From positions 62,001 through 126,000 of the forward strand of contig NZ_JAIVLK010000003.1 of assembly GCF_020524585.1 (NCBI RefSeq): a stretch of 64,000 nt of DNA, in the 5' to 3' direction. The translations under genes and the position numbers were made by a program. The notes beneath the pieces are model-generated. The model had not been told where the DNA came from. It worked only from the letters and a program-made list of their open reading frames with translations, and made no database searches. Shown one piece after another: positions 29,430 through 38,359 of this stretch; positions within the stretch are counted from its first letter, which is position 1, and each line of letters opens with the position of its first letter. This DNA comes from Celeribacter naphthalenivorans (GTDB lineage Bacteria; Pseudomonadota; Alphaproteobacteria; Rhodobacterales; Rhodobacteraceae).

Positions 29430-29816
29430 TTAATTCGTGCCGGTCTCAAGGCAATGCCGACGAAAAGCGCGCTTCAACAGGTCCAATTCCTGCCGCAACA
29501 GGTCCATTTCCGCGCGAATGTCCTCTGAAAGCCCCTCCCCCGCGATCATCGACAGCGCATTGAGCACCCGGCCCGTCTCGCGATCCGTCATCACAAAGGT
29601 CTGCACCCCGTCGTTGATCAGCTCAGAAGGCACGGCAAAGCGAAAGAACCAGACGCCTTCACGTTCCGGGTCTTCGGCCAGCGTATGCCCCGGCACCGGC
29701 TGATCGAGATAGGTCACTTCGATTTCCGGCAGGGTGGTCACAGCGTCGGGCACATGCAATTCGCCCTCCCAAATCCCCGCCTGAAGCCGCGTTTTGACCA
29801 GTGTCACCTCATCCAT
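29430..29816 (-). CDS. conserved hypothetical protein of the Rhodobacteraceae
   Basis: A 128-residue protein I do not recognise beyond its family setting. The N-terminal ~95 residues look like a small beta-sandwich (LQAGIWEGELHVPD, PEIEVTYLDQPVPG, WFFRFAVPSELINDGVQTF). The C-terminal ~35 residues form an amphipathic helix/coiled coil (IRAEMDLLRQELDLLKRAF). There is no signal peptide. It lies 12 bases after the end of the preceding hypothetical gene on the same strand, so the two are probably an operon and may work together. Nothing in the sequence suggests a catalytic activity. Confidence 0.72.
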   Translation of the reverse strand: MDEVTLVKTRLQAGIWEGELHVPDAVTTLPEIEVTYLDQPVPGHTLAEDPEREGVWFFRFAVPSELINDGVQTFVMTDRETGRVLNALSMIAGEGLSEDIRAEMDLLRQELDLLKRAFRRHCLETGTN

Positions 29817-29828
29817 CGCTCAAATCCC

Positions 29829-30602
29829 TCACAGTTCAGCGCGCGGACGGCGCGACAGGGTCAAATCCCGGATGAACACCTGATTCATCTCCGGGCCTTC
29901 GAAAATCAGATCGATCCAAAGCTTTTCCACCCGCTTCTCGTTGAGCTTGGTGTAGGCGAGATCGAAATCCACATGGCCTTCTTCGGTGTGAAGCGGCAAT
30001 TCGCGCACCACCTGTTCCAGATTGGGGCCGTGTTTGACATTGAGCCGGGCGAAAATCTCAAGCCCCTTCTCCATATCCACCGCATAGTCCAGCCGCACCA
30101 GATGGCGACGCGAGAGCCCGTCACAGACCTCATCCGGCACTTCAATAGAGAGCGACAGAAAGGAACCGTCAAAACGGAAAACCTCAAGACGCAAGCCAAA
30201 GGGCGCCAAGTCTTCCTCAGAGGTGTTACGGACCTGGCGATAGGTCAGTTCGGAGATTTGACAATCGTGATAAAGCGTCGCCTCGCAGCCGATCAGCGCC
30301 TTGTTCGGCACGGCAGAGGCGCCCTGCGGCATGATCGGGCCGCGCCACAACTCGGGGCGGTGCGACCAGTCGGTGTAGAGCGGCAATTGCATCGCGTTCG
30401 AGCCGATCAGGGGCAAAGCGAGACGTCCGTCGGCCACAAAGAGAAACCGATCAATCTCCCACCGCAGCGACCGCGCCTGTCCACGCAAACGACGTAGTGC
30501 GGGCAGGCTGAGCTGCTCCGCCATCGTCGCCCGACGCGCCCAGCGCCGGATCGCGATGGAGTTGAACCGTTTTTCAATCAGATTTCTGAGGCGCCGCCGC
30601 AT
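29829..30602 (-). CDS. conserved hypothetical protein, probably the DUF6478 family
   Basis: A 257-residue protein found in Rhodobacterales, probably the family labelled DUF6478 (recalled, not checked). The N-terminus is very basic (MRRRLRNLIEKRFN... with several RR pairs, 1-35), suggesting nucleic-acid or membrane association. The rest is predominantly beta, with WSHRPELWRGPIMPQG, LYHDCQISELTYRQVRN, a repeated FRFDGSFLSLSIEVPDE pattern and IFEGPEMNQVFIRDL. This looks like a carbohydrate-recognition-like sandwich. No signal peptide. The ATG at 30602 follows AGCAAAGG; a GTG ten codons earlier is less convincing. Confidence 0.7.
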   Translation of the reverse strand: MRRRLRNLIEKRFNSIAIRRWARRATMAEQLSLPALRRLRGQARSLRWEIDRFLFVADGRLALPLIGSNAMQLPLYTDWSHRPELWRGPIMPQGASAVPNKALIGCEATLYHDCQISELTYRQVRNTSEEDLAPFGLRLEVFRFDGSFLSLSIEVPDEVCDGLSRRHLVRLDYAVDMEKGLEIFARLNVKHGPNLEQVVRELPLHTEEGHVDFDLAYTKLNEKRVEKLWIDLIFEGPEMNQVFIRDLTLSRRPRAEL

Positions 30603-30739
30603 TCCAAAACCTTTGCTAAACTCTTGAGACACTTAGCCTGTCTGACTCTTACTATGTCCGACAAAGGTTTCTACTCAACAAACGCGAGAAGATTCCAGAG
30701 TTTGGTTCCATTTGAGCAACAGTATTTTAAAGCCGCCCT

Positions 30740-31369
30740 TCAAAGCGTTCCGGGGTTGCGGCGCTCCAGATCGGAGACAAAGCGTTCCAAGAGCTTGCGC
30801 AGACCCGCCTCCGACATCGGCGCCTCATCAAAGGGCGTCGCCGTCACGGTCACCAAACGACCCTTGAGGACAAAGAGCGCCCGCCAATATTCATCGCCCT
30901 GACCGGCCAGCATATTGGGCGCGCTGTCGCGGGCATGAAGCCAAAGCCGCCCGCCTTCGACATCGCTTTCGATCAGGGTCACCGTGCGCGCCGATCCGCT
31001 GCGCGAGAGCGCTTTGCGCCCGGCCTCAGAGGCAAAGAAGGCCTCGACACTCGGCGCATCGAAACTTTCGCCTTGCGACAAAGGTGCAGAGATCGAGAGG
31101 GTCAGAACCGCGGTTTTGCCCTTGAGACTGGGATTGTTGCCGCCGCTGAGGCCCGTGCAGCTGCCCAACAGGACGAAACCACCGTTCTGGCCATCCCGTA
31201 CCGATCCCCTATCGACGCAAAAACCAGAAGGCCCCGCGACAGACAGGCCGGAAACCGGCAGGGTCACCGCACTCGGCGGACGCGGTCCGGTGCCGGGCGT
31301 CTCCAAGGTGCAGGCCGTCAGGACCATGGCAAAAACCGGCGCCAAGATCACCCAAACCATCTTTTTCAT
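30740..31369 (-). CDS. hypothetical lipoprotein
   Basis: A 209-residue protein with a lipoprotein signal peptide (MKKMVWVILAPVFAMVLTAC; acylated Cys20), followed by a Pro/Thr-rich linker. The mature domain (about 40-205) contains two further Cys (GFCVDRGSV and GSCTGLSGG) that may form a disulfide, and the FVLKGRLVTVTATPFDEAPMSEAGL segment. It resembles small Rhodobacteraceae envelope proteins without an assigned function. It is upstream of, and in the same orientation as, the basic hypothetical gene, with a 137-base gap that may hold a promoter. Confidence 0.75.
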   Translation of the reverse strand: MKKMVWVILAPVFAMVLTACTLETPGTGPRPPSAVTLPVSGLSVAGPSGFCVDRGSVRDGQNGGFVLLGSCTGLSGGNNPSLKGKTAVLTLSISAPLSQGESFDAPSVEAFFASEAGRKALSRSGSARTVTLIESDVEGGRLWLHARDSAPNMLAGQGDEYWRALFVLKGRLVTVTATPFDEAPMSEAGLRKLLERFVSDLERRNPGTL

Positions 31370-31566
31370 CGGACCTGTCCCTTTTCACGCAACACCCGTC
31401 CCCACCACGGGAGACGATTCCGGCACGGCATACAGGGGCTGTCTCCCGCTTCCAAGCCACCCGACGTCACAGAGATGTGTCAATCGGCGAATTCCCGCGC
31501 TTGGTGGATCGCTTTCCCTGCCCTCATGCCCGTGGTATCGCTCAAGAAACCGTTTCCGAGAGCCTC

Positions 31567-32484
31567 ATGTCCGATCGCACCTCCCCTCCTCTTGCCCCAC
31601 ATCACCCCTATGCGCCGATCATCGACTCCGCGATGCGGCGCCCCGAGCTTTGGCGCGCGGGTGTGGCAATCCTCTGCGGTCTTTTGGCAGGCGTCATTTT
31701 GATGCCTTTGGTCTTTGCGCTGATCGGCGTGCTCGCCCCCAATCTCGCGCCGTTTCAATTCGGCGATCGTGGGCTGGCGGTTGGCGCCACGCCCGGCGGG
31801 ATGTTCACTGTCTTTACCGGCTTCCTGCCGCTGGCCTTTGGAACGATCCTGATCGCGAAATGGCTGCATGCCCGGAGCCTGCGCGACCTCACCGGCCCCG
31901 GCGCGTTGATGCGGGCGCAGTTCTTCACCACGCTGAAATGGATCACCGGCTTTACCGTGCTGATCTTTTTCCTGCCCTGGGATGGCGACACGGAGGTCGT
32001 CGCCAATCTTGAGCCGCAAATCTGGCTGTTTTGGCTGCCCTTCGCGCTTTTGGGTCTGATGGTGCAGGTCACCGCCGAGGAGCTTTTGTTTCGCGGCTAT
32101 CTGCAAAGCCAGATCGCGGGGGCGACCGGGTCCTACCCGCTGGGCCTCGTGGCCTCCGCCGTGCTGTTCGGGCTCTTGCATCTGAATGGCCAGGCCGAGG
32201 GCGTGGCGGCGCTTTTCCCGGTGCTCTGGGCCATGGCGTTCGGGCTTTTGGCGGGCGATCTGACGATGCGTTCCGGCACCATCGGCCCCGCCGTGGCGCT
32301 GCATCTTATCAACAACGTCGGCCCGATCCTCTTGTCGGCGCAACAGGACATGATGTCGGGCTTCGCGCTCTTCGTGCAAACCGAGGACCCTTCCGTGCTT
32401 CTGGCCGATCCAAAGGTCATGGTGTTCCAGGCGCTGCTTCTGCTCACCAGCTGGCTTATCGCCCGCCTCGCGATCAGGCGTTGA
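31567..32484 (+). CDS. CPBP-family intramembrane glutamic/metal endopeptidase
   Basis: A 305-residue membrane protein with about seven or eight hydrophobic segments. The CPBP (ABI) motifs are present in order: motif 1 TAEELLFRGYLQ (EExxxR), motif 2 SAVLFGLLHLNGQAEG (FxxxH), and motif 3 HLINNVGP (HxxxN). These form the active site of the Rce1-like intramembrane proteases. Bacterial members process or protect against peptides; the substrate is unknown here. The start at 31567 follows a CCGAGAG site; the open frame extends 30 codons upstream without family similarity. Confidence 0.9.
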   Translation: MSDRTSPPLAPHHPYAPIIDSAMRRPELWRAGVAILCGLLAGVILMPLVFALIGVLAPNLAPFQFGDRGLAVGATPGGMFTVFTGFLPLAFGTILIAKWLHARSLRDLTGPGALMRAQFFTTLKWITGFTVLIFFLPWDGDTEVVANLEPQIWLFWLPFALLGLMVQVTAEELLFRGYLQSQIAGATGSYPLGLVASAVLFGLLHLNGQAEGVAALFPVLWAMAFGLLAGDLTMRSGTIGPAVALHLINNVGPILLSAQQDMMSGFALFVQTEDPSVLLADPKVMVFQALLLLTSWLIARLAIRR

Positions 32485-32558
32485 TTGCAATTCATCGGCA
32501 AGAGGCTTATCTGGGGCCACAAGTAACGCCCCGTCACGTAAAGTCCAAAGGCCCGCGC

Positions 32559-33515
32559 ATGAACTGGATCTCGAACTACGTCCGCCCGAAGATCAATTCG
32601 CTCTTCTCGAAACATGACACGCCGGACAATCTTTGGACGAAATGCCCGGAGTGCGGCACCATGCTGTTCCACCGCGAATTGGCGGAGAACCAGAACGTTT
32701 GCACCAACTGCGACCATCACATGCACATCACGCCGCGCGCGCGGTTCAAGGCGATGTTCGATGGTGGCATTTTCTCCGAGGTCAAGGTTCCCGAACCGAT
32801 TGAAGACCCTCTGAAATTCCGCGATCAAAAGAAATACCCCGACCGCATGAAAGCGGCGCAGAAATCCACGGGCGAAAAAGAGGCCATGCTGGTCGCCGAG
32901 GGTGAGATCGGTCGCACGCCGGTCGTCGCCGCAGCGCAGGATTTCTCCTTCATGGCGGGCTCGATGGGCATGTATGTCGGCAACGCCTTCATCGCCGGTG
33001 TCGAGCGCGCGATTGAGCTCAAACGCCCCTTCATCATGTTCTCCGCCGCCGGTGGCGCCCGGATGCAGGAGGGGATTCTCTCTCTGATGCAAATGCCGCG
33101 CACCACTGTGGCGATTGAAATGCTCAAGGAGGCGGGTCTGCCCTATATCGTGGTGCTCACCCACCCGACCACGGGCGGTGTGACGGCCTCTTATGCGATG
33201 CTGGGCGATGTGCAGATTGCCGAACCCAATGCGCTGATCTGTTTCGCGGGGCCCCGTGTGATCGAACAGACGATCCGCGAAAAGCTGCCCGAGGGCTTCC
33301 AGCGCGCCGAGTACCTTTTGGATCACGGCATGCTCGACCGCGTCACCCATCGCACGAAGATGAAAGACGAGCTGGTCACCATTCTGCGGATGCTGGGCAA
33401 CCTGCCCCCGGCGGTCGCGGGCGAATTGCCTGCGCCGAAAGCGGAAGAGACTGCGGAACCGGCCAAAGCTGAAACGCCCTCCGCCAAGAGCGGAAACAAG
33501 GACGCGCAAAAGTGA
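32559..33515 (+). CDS. accD: acetyl-CoA carboxylase, carboxyltransferase subunit beta
   Basis: Forms, with AccA, the carboxyltransferase that makes malonyl-CoA, the first step of fatty acid synthesis. The 318-residue protein begins MNWISNYVRPKI and carries the AccD zinc ribbon CPEC...CTNC (Cys29, 32, 48, 51). The crotonase-fold core has GSMGMYVGNAFIAGVERAIEL, FSAAGGARMQEGILSLMQM and TTGGVTASYAMLGDV. The C-terminus is a 40-residue Glu/Ala/Lys-rich tail. It overlaps folC by 3 bases (GTGA), a conserved pair. Confidence 0.97.
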   Translation: MNWISNYVRPKINSLFSKHDTPDNLWTKCPECGTMLFHRELAENQNVCTNCDHHMHITPRARFKAMFDGGIFSEVKVPEPIEDPLKFRDQKKYPDRMKAAQKSTGEKEAMLVAEGEIGRTPVVAAAQDFSFMAGSMGMYVGNAFIAGVERAIELKRPFIMFSAAGGARMQEGILSLMQMPRTTVAIEMLKEAGLPYIVVLTHPTTGGVTASYAMLGDVQIAEPNALICFAGPRVIEQTIREKLPEGFQRAEYLLDHGMLDRVTHRTKMKDELVTILRMLGNLPPAVAGELPAPKAEETAEPAKAETPSAKSGNKDAQK

Positions 33516-34786
33516 CCGCCCAAAATTCCGACGTCATCCTCGACCGGCTGATGTCCCTGCATCCCAAGATCATTGATCTTGTCCTTGATCGTGTCTGGCG
33601 CCTTCTGGGCGCTTTGGATCATCCGGAGCGCAAATTGCCGCCCGTGATCCATATCGCAGGCACCAATGGCAAAGGCTCCACCCAGGCGATGATCCGCGCA
33701 GGACTTGAGGCGGCGGGCAAAACTGTCCACGCCTATACCTCGCCGCATCTGGCACGGTTTCATGAGCGCATCCGTCTCGCCGGAGAGCTGATTTCCGAGC
33801 CTGACCTGATGGAGGTGCTCGAAGAATGCGAGCGCGCCAATGGTGGCGAACCGATCACGTACTTTGAGATCACCACCGTGGCCGGCATCCTCGCCATGTC
33901 GCGGGTGCCAGCCGATTATACCCTGTTGGAAGTGGGCCTCGGCGGGCGCCTCGACGCCACCAATGTGATCGAGACGCCTGAGCTGTCGATCATCACGCCG
34001 ATTTCCATCGACCACACGCAATTCCTCGGCGAAACGCTCACCGCAATCGCGGGCGAGAAAGCCGGGATCATCAAGCGCGGCGTGCCCTGCGTCGTCGGTC
34101 CGCAGCCCGACGAGGCCTTGGACGTGATCGAAGCCACCGCCGCCCGCCTCGGCGCGCCTTTGCTGCGCTACGGTCAGGAATGGCATGTCTGGGAAGAGCG
34201 TGGCCGGTTGATTTTCCAGGACGAAACCGGATTGCGCGATCTGCCGTTGCCGCGTCTTTTGGGGCATCACCAGATCCTCAACGCAGGCGCCGCCATCGCC
34301 GCGCTGCGTCATATGGGCTATGGTGACGACGCGCTTGAGGCCGCCCTCACCGACGCCTTTTGGCCCGCGCGGATGCAGCGGCTCAAAACCGGACCACTGA
34401 TTGACGCCGCCCCTCAGGCCGAACTTTGGCTCGACGGCGGGCACAACCCGGCGGCTGGGATCGCCTTGGCCGAAGCACTGGAGCGCCTGCCCAAACGCCC
34501 GACCTATATGATCTGCGGCATGCTCAGCACGAAAGACGTCGGTGGCTATCTGCGCGCACTCAAGGGCCACACGGAACAGCTGATCGCCGTCTCGATCCCG
34601 GATTCGCAGGCCACGCTGTCGGCGCATGAGACCGCCGAATTCGCCCGCGCCGAAGGCTTTGACACTTTGGAAGCCGACAGTGTGCTCTCCGCGATCCAAG
34701 GCATCGTCGCGGACCATCCAGAGGCGCGCATCCTGATTTGCGGATCGCTCTACCTCGCGGGGCATGTGTTGCAAAGCAACGGCTAA
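33512..34786 (+). CDS. folC: folylpolyglutamate synthase / dihydrofolate synthase
   Basis: Adds glutamate to dihydropteroate and to reduced folates. The 424-residue protein is a Mur-ligase-fold enzyme with P-loop GTNGKGST (residues 50-57), SPHLARFHERIRL, the LLEVGLGGRLDATNV metal-binding segment, ISIDHTQFLGETLTAIAGEKAGI, and the C-terminal WLDGGHNPAA. The start is GTG at 33512, overlapping the accD stop (GTGA), which fixes it. The pairing with accD is common in proteobacteria. Confidence 0.95.
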   Translation: MTAQNSDVILDRLMSLHPKIIDLVLDRVWRLLGALDHPERKLPPVIHIAGTNGKGSTQAMIRAGLEAAGKTVHAYTSPHLARFHERIRLAGELISEPDLMEVLEECERANGGEPITYFEITTVAGILAMSRVPADYTLLEVGLGGRLDATNVIETPELSIITPISIDHTQFLGETLTAIAGEKAGIIKRGVPCVVGPQPDEALDVIEATAARLGAPLLRYGQEWHVWEERGRLIFQDETGLRDLPLPRLLGHHQILNAGAAIAALRHMGYGDDALEAALTDAFWPARMQRLKTGPLIDAAPQAELWLDGGHNPAAGIALAEALERLPKRPTYMICGMLSTKDVGGYLRALKGHTEQLIAVSIPDSQATLSAHETAEFARAEGFDTLEADSVLSAIQGIVADHPEARILICGSLYLAGHVLQSNG

Positions 34787-34876
34787 CAGTCTCTCGAACA
34801 GTCTCTGTGCGCCCGCGCGTGTTTGCGTTCGGGCGTGCACACCATATCTCTGTTTTCAACTGCAAGGAGACAGAAC

Positions 34877-35905
34877 ATGGCTTTGGAATTCGGCGTAGAC
34901 ACGTTTGGCGACGTCACATGGGACGAAAACGGCAATGATTTGCCGCAGGGTCAGGTCATCCGCAATGTCATCGCGGAAGGCGTTTTGACCGATCAGGTCG
35001 GCCTTGATGTGTTCGGTCTTGGCGAACACCACCGCCCGGATTTTGCCGTCTCCGCCATCGAACCGGTGCTCGCCGCCATCGCCGCGCAGACCTCTAAGGT
35101 CAAACTGACCTCCGCCGTCACGGTCCTGTCCTCCGACGATCCGATCCGGGTGTTTCAGCGCTTTTCGACCCTGCAAGCGATTTCAAACGGGCGCGCGGAG
35201 ATCACACTGGGGCGCGGGTCTTTCACCGAAAGCTTCCCGCTCTTCGGCTTTGATCTCTCGGATTACGAAATGCTATTTGAAGAGAAATTCGAGCTATTCA
35301 AGCTGTTGACCACGCAAGACAAAGTCAGCTGGTCCGGGCGTCATCGCACCGCGTTGAAACAACAAACCGTCTATCCCCGCCCCGAACGCCCGATCCCCGT
35401 TTGGCTCGGCGTCGGCGGCACCCCGCAATCGGTGGTGCGCGCGGCGGCCAACGATGTCTCCATGACGCTCGCGATCATCGGCGGAAGCCCCGCGCGGTTC
35501 AAACCCTTTGCCGATCTTTATCGCGACGTGCGCAAACAGATGGACGCGCCGATGCTGCCGCTGGGGGCGCATTCGCCGGGGCATATCGCCAAGACGGACA
35601 CCGAGGCCCGCGATCGCTATTTCGACGGCTACCGGATCATGCATCAACGCATCGGCGCGAGCCGCGGTTGGCCGCCGCTGACGCGCGAGGCCTTTGAGCA
35701 TGAGGTGGATCACGGCGCGCTTTTTGTCGGCTCGCCTGAGACGGTCGCCCAGAAAATCGCCGCCACCGTGTCGGTGCTGGGGCTGGATCGGTTCGACCTG
35801 AAATATTCCGCCGGTCCCGTGAGCCATGACGCAATCATGGACACGATCCGTCTCTACGGCGAAGAGGTCGCACCGCGCGTGCGGGAGATTTTGGCAGAGA
35901 AGTAA
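34877..35905 (+). CDS. LLM-class flavin-dependent oxidoreductase
   Basis: A luciferase-like monooxygenase-fold protein of 342 residues that should bind FMN or F420. The family features are MALEFGVDTFGDV, GLDVFGLGEHHRPDF, TSAVTVLSSDDPIRVFQRF, RAEITLGRGSFTESFPLFG, and the C-terminal HGALFVGSPETVAQKI. It belongs to the SP_0267/Atu2307-like alkanal monooxygenase branch. An AAGGAG site precedes the ATG at 34877. It is monocistronic and convergent with zapE, with only 3 bases between the stop codons. The substrate cannot be inferred. Confidence 0.9.
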   Translation: MALEFGVDTFGDVTWDENGNDLPQGQVIRNVIAEGVLTDQVGLDVFGLGEHHRPDFAVSAIEPVLAAIAAQTSKVKLTSAVTVLSSDDPIRVFQRFSTLQAISNGRAEITLGRGSFTESFPLFGFDLSDYEMLFEEKFELFKLLTTQDKVSWSGRHRTALKQQTVYPRPERPIPVWLGVGGTPQSVVRAAANDVSMTLAIIGGSPARFKPFADLYRDVRKQMDAPMLPLGAHSPGHIAKTDTEARDRYFDGYRIMHQRIGASRGWPPLTREAFEHEVDHGALFVGSPETVAQKIAATVSVLGLDRFDLKYSAGPVSHDAIMDTIRLYGEEVAPRVREILAEK

Positions 35906-35920
35906 GTCTTAGGACTTACT
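35901..35920. terminator. short hairpin containing both convergent stop codons
   Basis: Perfect inverted repeat AGTAAGTC-TTAG-GACTTACT. The left arm carries the LLM gene stop (TAA) and the loop/right arm the zapE stop. There is no T-run on either side, so termination strength is doubtful. Confidence 0.4.
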
Positions 35921-36994
35921 CTCCTCCCCCCAATCCTTGTCTTGCATCTCCCGAAGGCGCGACGCTGTGCGTTCAAACTCAAACGCCCCTGCGCCTTCGA
36001 TATAGAGCCGCTCCGGCTCATCGACGGCGGTGCAAACCGTGCGGACCTTGGCCTCATAAAGCGCGTCAATCAGCGTGACGAACCGCTTCGCCTCGTTGAA
36101 ATTGCCCCGGGTCAGACGCGGGATGTCCTCGAGGATCAAAAGTTTGACCGCATCGGCGATCACCAGATAGTCCCCCGGCCCGAACATCTGGCCGCAAAGA
36201 TCCCAGAATGTCGCCCGCGCGATACCGTTGTGAAACTTCGGCAGGATCACATCGCGGCCTTTGACCTTCAGCGTCAGGCTCTCCGTCGCACCGCCGGTCA
36301 GGTCGTTCCAAATATCATCAATCGTCGCACGCACATCGCCCGTCACCGGGTGGAAATACACCGGCGTCCCCGTCAGGCGCCCCTGTCGATAATCCACCGG
36401 CGAGTGCAGGTGATGCACCTCGAGTTTTTGTTTCAAAATCTCGATGAAGGGCAGGAAAAGCTGTCGGTTCAGCCCGTCCTTATAGAGATCGTCCGGCACC
36501 CGGTTCGAGGTGGTCACGACGGTCACGCCATTGGCAAACAGCCCCTCGAACAGCCGCCCCACGATCATCGCATCGGCGATGTCCGTGATCTGCATCTCAT
36601 CAAAGCACAAGAGTTTGATCTCATGCGAAATTTTATCGACCACGGGCGCGATGGCATCCGAGGTTCCCGCCTTGCGCGCGGCCTCGATCCCGGCTTGCAC
36701 CTCTTGCATGAAGGCATGGAAATGCACGCGGCGCGCGGGCACGGGAGAGTGTTCATAGAACAGGTCCATCAGCATGGATTTGCCACGCCCGACCCCGCCC
36801 CAAAGGTAGAGACCGCGCGCAGCTTCGGGCTTTTTGCGACCACCGATCAAGGACAAAAGCCCCTTTTTCGTCGGCAGGTTCGCAAGATCAGAGCGCACCC
36901 GCTCCAACAGCGGCAAGACCGCCTCTTGCGCCGGATCGGCGCGCAGCGTGCCTTCGGCCACACGGGCCGCGTAAATGTCCATCAGCGTTGTCAT
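35909..36994 (-). CDS. zapE: cell division protein ZapE (AFG1-like ATPase)
   Basis: An AAA-type ATPase that in E. coli associates with the Z-ring and destabilises FtsZ polymers; mitochondrial AFG1 is the eukaryotic relative. The 361-residue protein has Walker A GGVGRGKSML (about 66-75), RRVHFHAFMQEVQ, Walker B LLCFDEMQITD, sensor-1 VTVVTTSNRVPDDLYKDGLNRQLF, and the C-terminal TRGNFNEAKRFVTLIDALYE. All are diagnostic. It is monocistronic. A 111-base gap separates it from the divergent MFS gene. Confidence 0.95.
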   Translation of the reverse strand: MTTLMDIYAARVAEGTLRADPAQEAVLPLLERVRSDLANLPTKKGLLSLIGGRKKPEAARGLYLWGGVGRGKSMLMDLFYEHSPVPARRVHFHAFMQEVQAGIEAARKAGTSDAIAPVVDKISHEIKLLCFDEMQITDIADAMIVGRLFEGLFANGVTVVTTSNRVPDDLYKDGLNRQLFLPFIEILKQKLEVHHLHSPVDYRQGRLTGTPVYFHPVTGDVRATIDDIWNDLTGGATESLTLKVKGRDVILPKFHNGIARATFWDLCGQMFGPGDYLVIADAVKLLILEDIPRLTRGNFNEAKRFVTLIDALYEAKVRTVCTAVDEPERLYIEGAGAFEFERTASRLREMQDKDWGEESKS

Positions 36995-37105
36995 GCCCCG
37001 TTCCTACTGCGCCCCAACGCATAAGGAAAGATGATGCGCACCATCTCGATCATTCGATTGACGCCAAGCGCAAATTTGCCGAAACCTGTGGCAAAGGAGA
37101 CCAAG

Positions 37106-38359
37106 ATGTCCCAAACACGCACGCCCCTCATCACGCCCGTCCTTATCGCCGGCTGTGTCGTCATCGTCATCAGCTTTGCGATCCGCGCGTCTTTCGGCGT
37201 GTTTCAGATCCCGATTGCAACAGAGTTCAACTGGCCCCGCGCCGAGTTCTCTCTGGCGATTGCGATCCAGAACCTGTTTTGGGGCATCGGCCAGCCGATT
37301 TTCGGTGCTTTGGCCGAGCGCATCGGGGATCGCAAGGCGATCATTCTGGGCGCTGTGACCTATGCCACAGGGCTTGTTTTGTCGTCTATGGCGGTCTCCC
37401 CACAGGCGCATCAATTCTACGAAACCCTCGTGGGCTTCGGCATCGCGGGCACCGGTTTTGGCGTGATTTTGGCCGTCGTGGGCCGGGCGTCCTCCGATGA
37501 AAACCGCTCGATGTCTTTGGCCATCGCCACCGCCGCCGGGTCCGCCGGTCAGGTGTTTGGTGCGCCTCTGGCCGAGTGGCTGTTGAGCTTCATGTCTTGG
37601 CAGAATGTGTTCCTGCTCTTCGCCGCCTCCGTTCTGGCGTCTCTCGCCGTCCTGCCGATGATGCGCAGCCCGGATATCGCCAGCAAAGCCGAGCTGGAAG
37701 AAAGCCTGGGCGCCATTCTGGGCAAGGCCTTTCGTGACCCGACCTACACGCTGATTTTCTTGGGCTTCTTCTCCTGCGGCTATCAGCTCGCCTTCATCAC
37801 CGCGCATTTCCCGGCGCTGGTGACCGAGATGTGCGGCGCGATTGATCCTTCGGGCACTTTGGCCTCTCTGGGCGTGTCGACGACCTCTGCTCTGGGGGCG
37901 ATCTCGATTTCGCTCATTGGGCTGGCGAATATCGGTGGTACGCTTTTGGCGGGTTGGCTCGGCAATCGGTTTTCCAAGAAATACCTGCTCGCGGGGATTT
38001 ACCTCGGCCGCACTCTGGCCGCCGCAGCATTTATCGCCCTGCCGATCACCCCCACATCGGTGCTGATTTTCTCCGTCGTCATGGGCGCCTTGTGGCTCGC
38101 CACAGTGCCGCTGACCTCGGGACTCGTCGCGCATATCTACGGGTTGCGCTACATGGGTACGCTCTACGGGATCGTGTTCTTTTCCCACCAGTTGGGCGCA
38201 TTTTTGGGCGTGTGGCTCGGCGGGCGGCTATACGATCTCTACGGCGACTATACCATGGTCTGGTGGGTCGGGGTCGGCATCGGAGCGTTCTCTGCCATCG
38301 TGCATTTGCCGGTCAAGGAAATCCCCTTGGGCCAACGTGCAGAGCGCGCGTTAAGCTAA
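37106..38359 (+). CDS. MFS transporter
   Basis: A 417-residue major-facilitator permease with about 12 hydrophobic segments. It carries the loop 2-3 signature GALAERIGDRKAIILG and a repeat-like segment in the second half (GWLGNRFSKKYLLAG). Its closest resemblance is to the oxalate/formate antiporter-monocarboxylate group (SFGVFQIPIATEFNWPRAEFSLAIA is typical of that branch). The exact substrate is unknown. The AAAGGAGA site fixes the start at 37106. Its end overlaps the convergent HAD gene by 9 bases. Confidence 0.9.
   Translation: MSQTRTPLITPVLIAGCVVIVISFAIRASFGVFQIPIATEFNWPRAEFSLAIAIQNLFWGIGQPIFGALAERIGDRKAIILGAVTYATGLVLSSMAVSPQAHQFYETLVGFGIAGTGFGVILAVVGRASSDENRSMSLAIATAAGSAGQVFGAPLAEWLLSFMSWQNVFLLFAASVLASLAVLPMMRSPDIASKAELEESLGAILGKAFRDPTYTLIFLGFFSCGYQLAFITAHFPALVTEMCGAIDPSGTLASLGVSTTSALGAISISLIGLANIGGTLLAGWLGNRFSKKYLLAGIYLGRTLAAAAFIALPITPTSVLIFSVVMGALWLATVPLTSGLVAHIYGLRYMGTLYGIVFFSHQLGAFLGVWLGGRLYDLYGDYTMVWWVGVGIGAFSAIVHLPVKEIPLGQRAERALS

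Noticed and set aside
32133-33509. 458-codon minus-strand open frame
   Set aside because: Antisense to accD, whose zinc ribbon and crotonase core are unmistakable.
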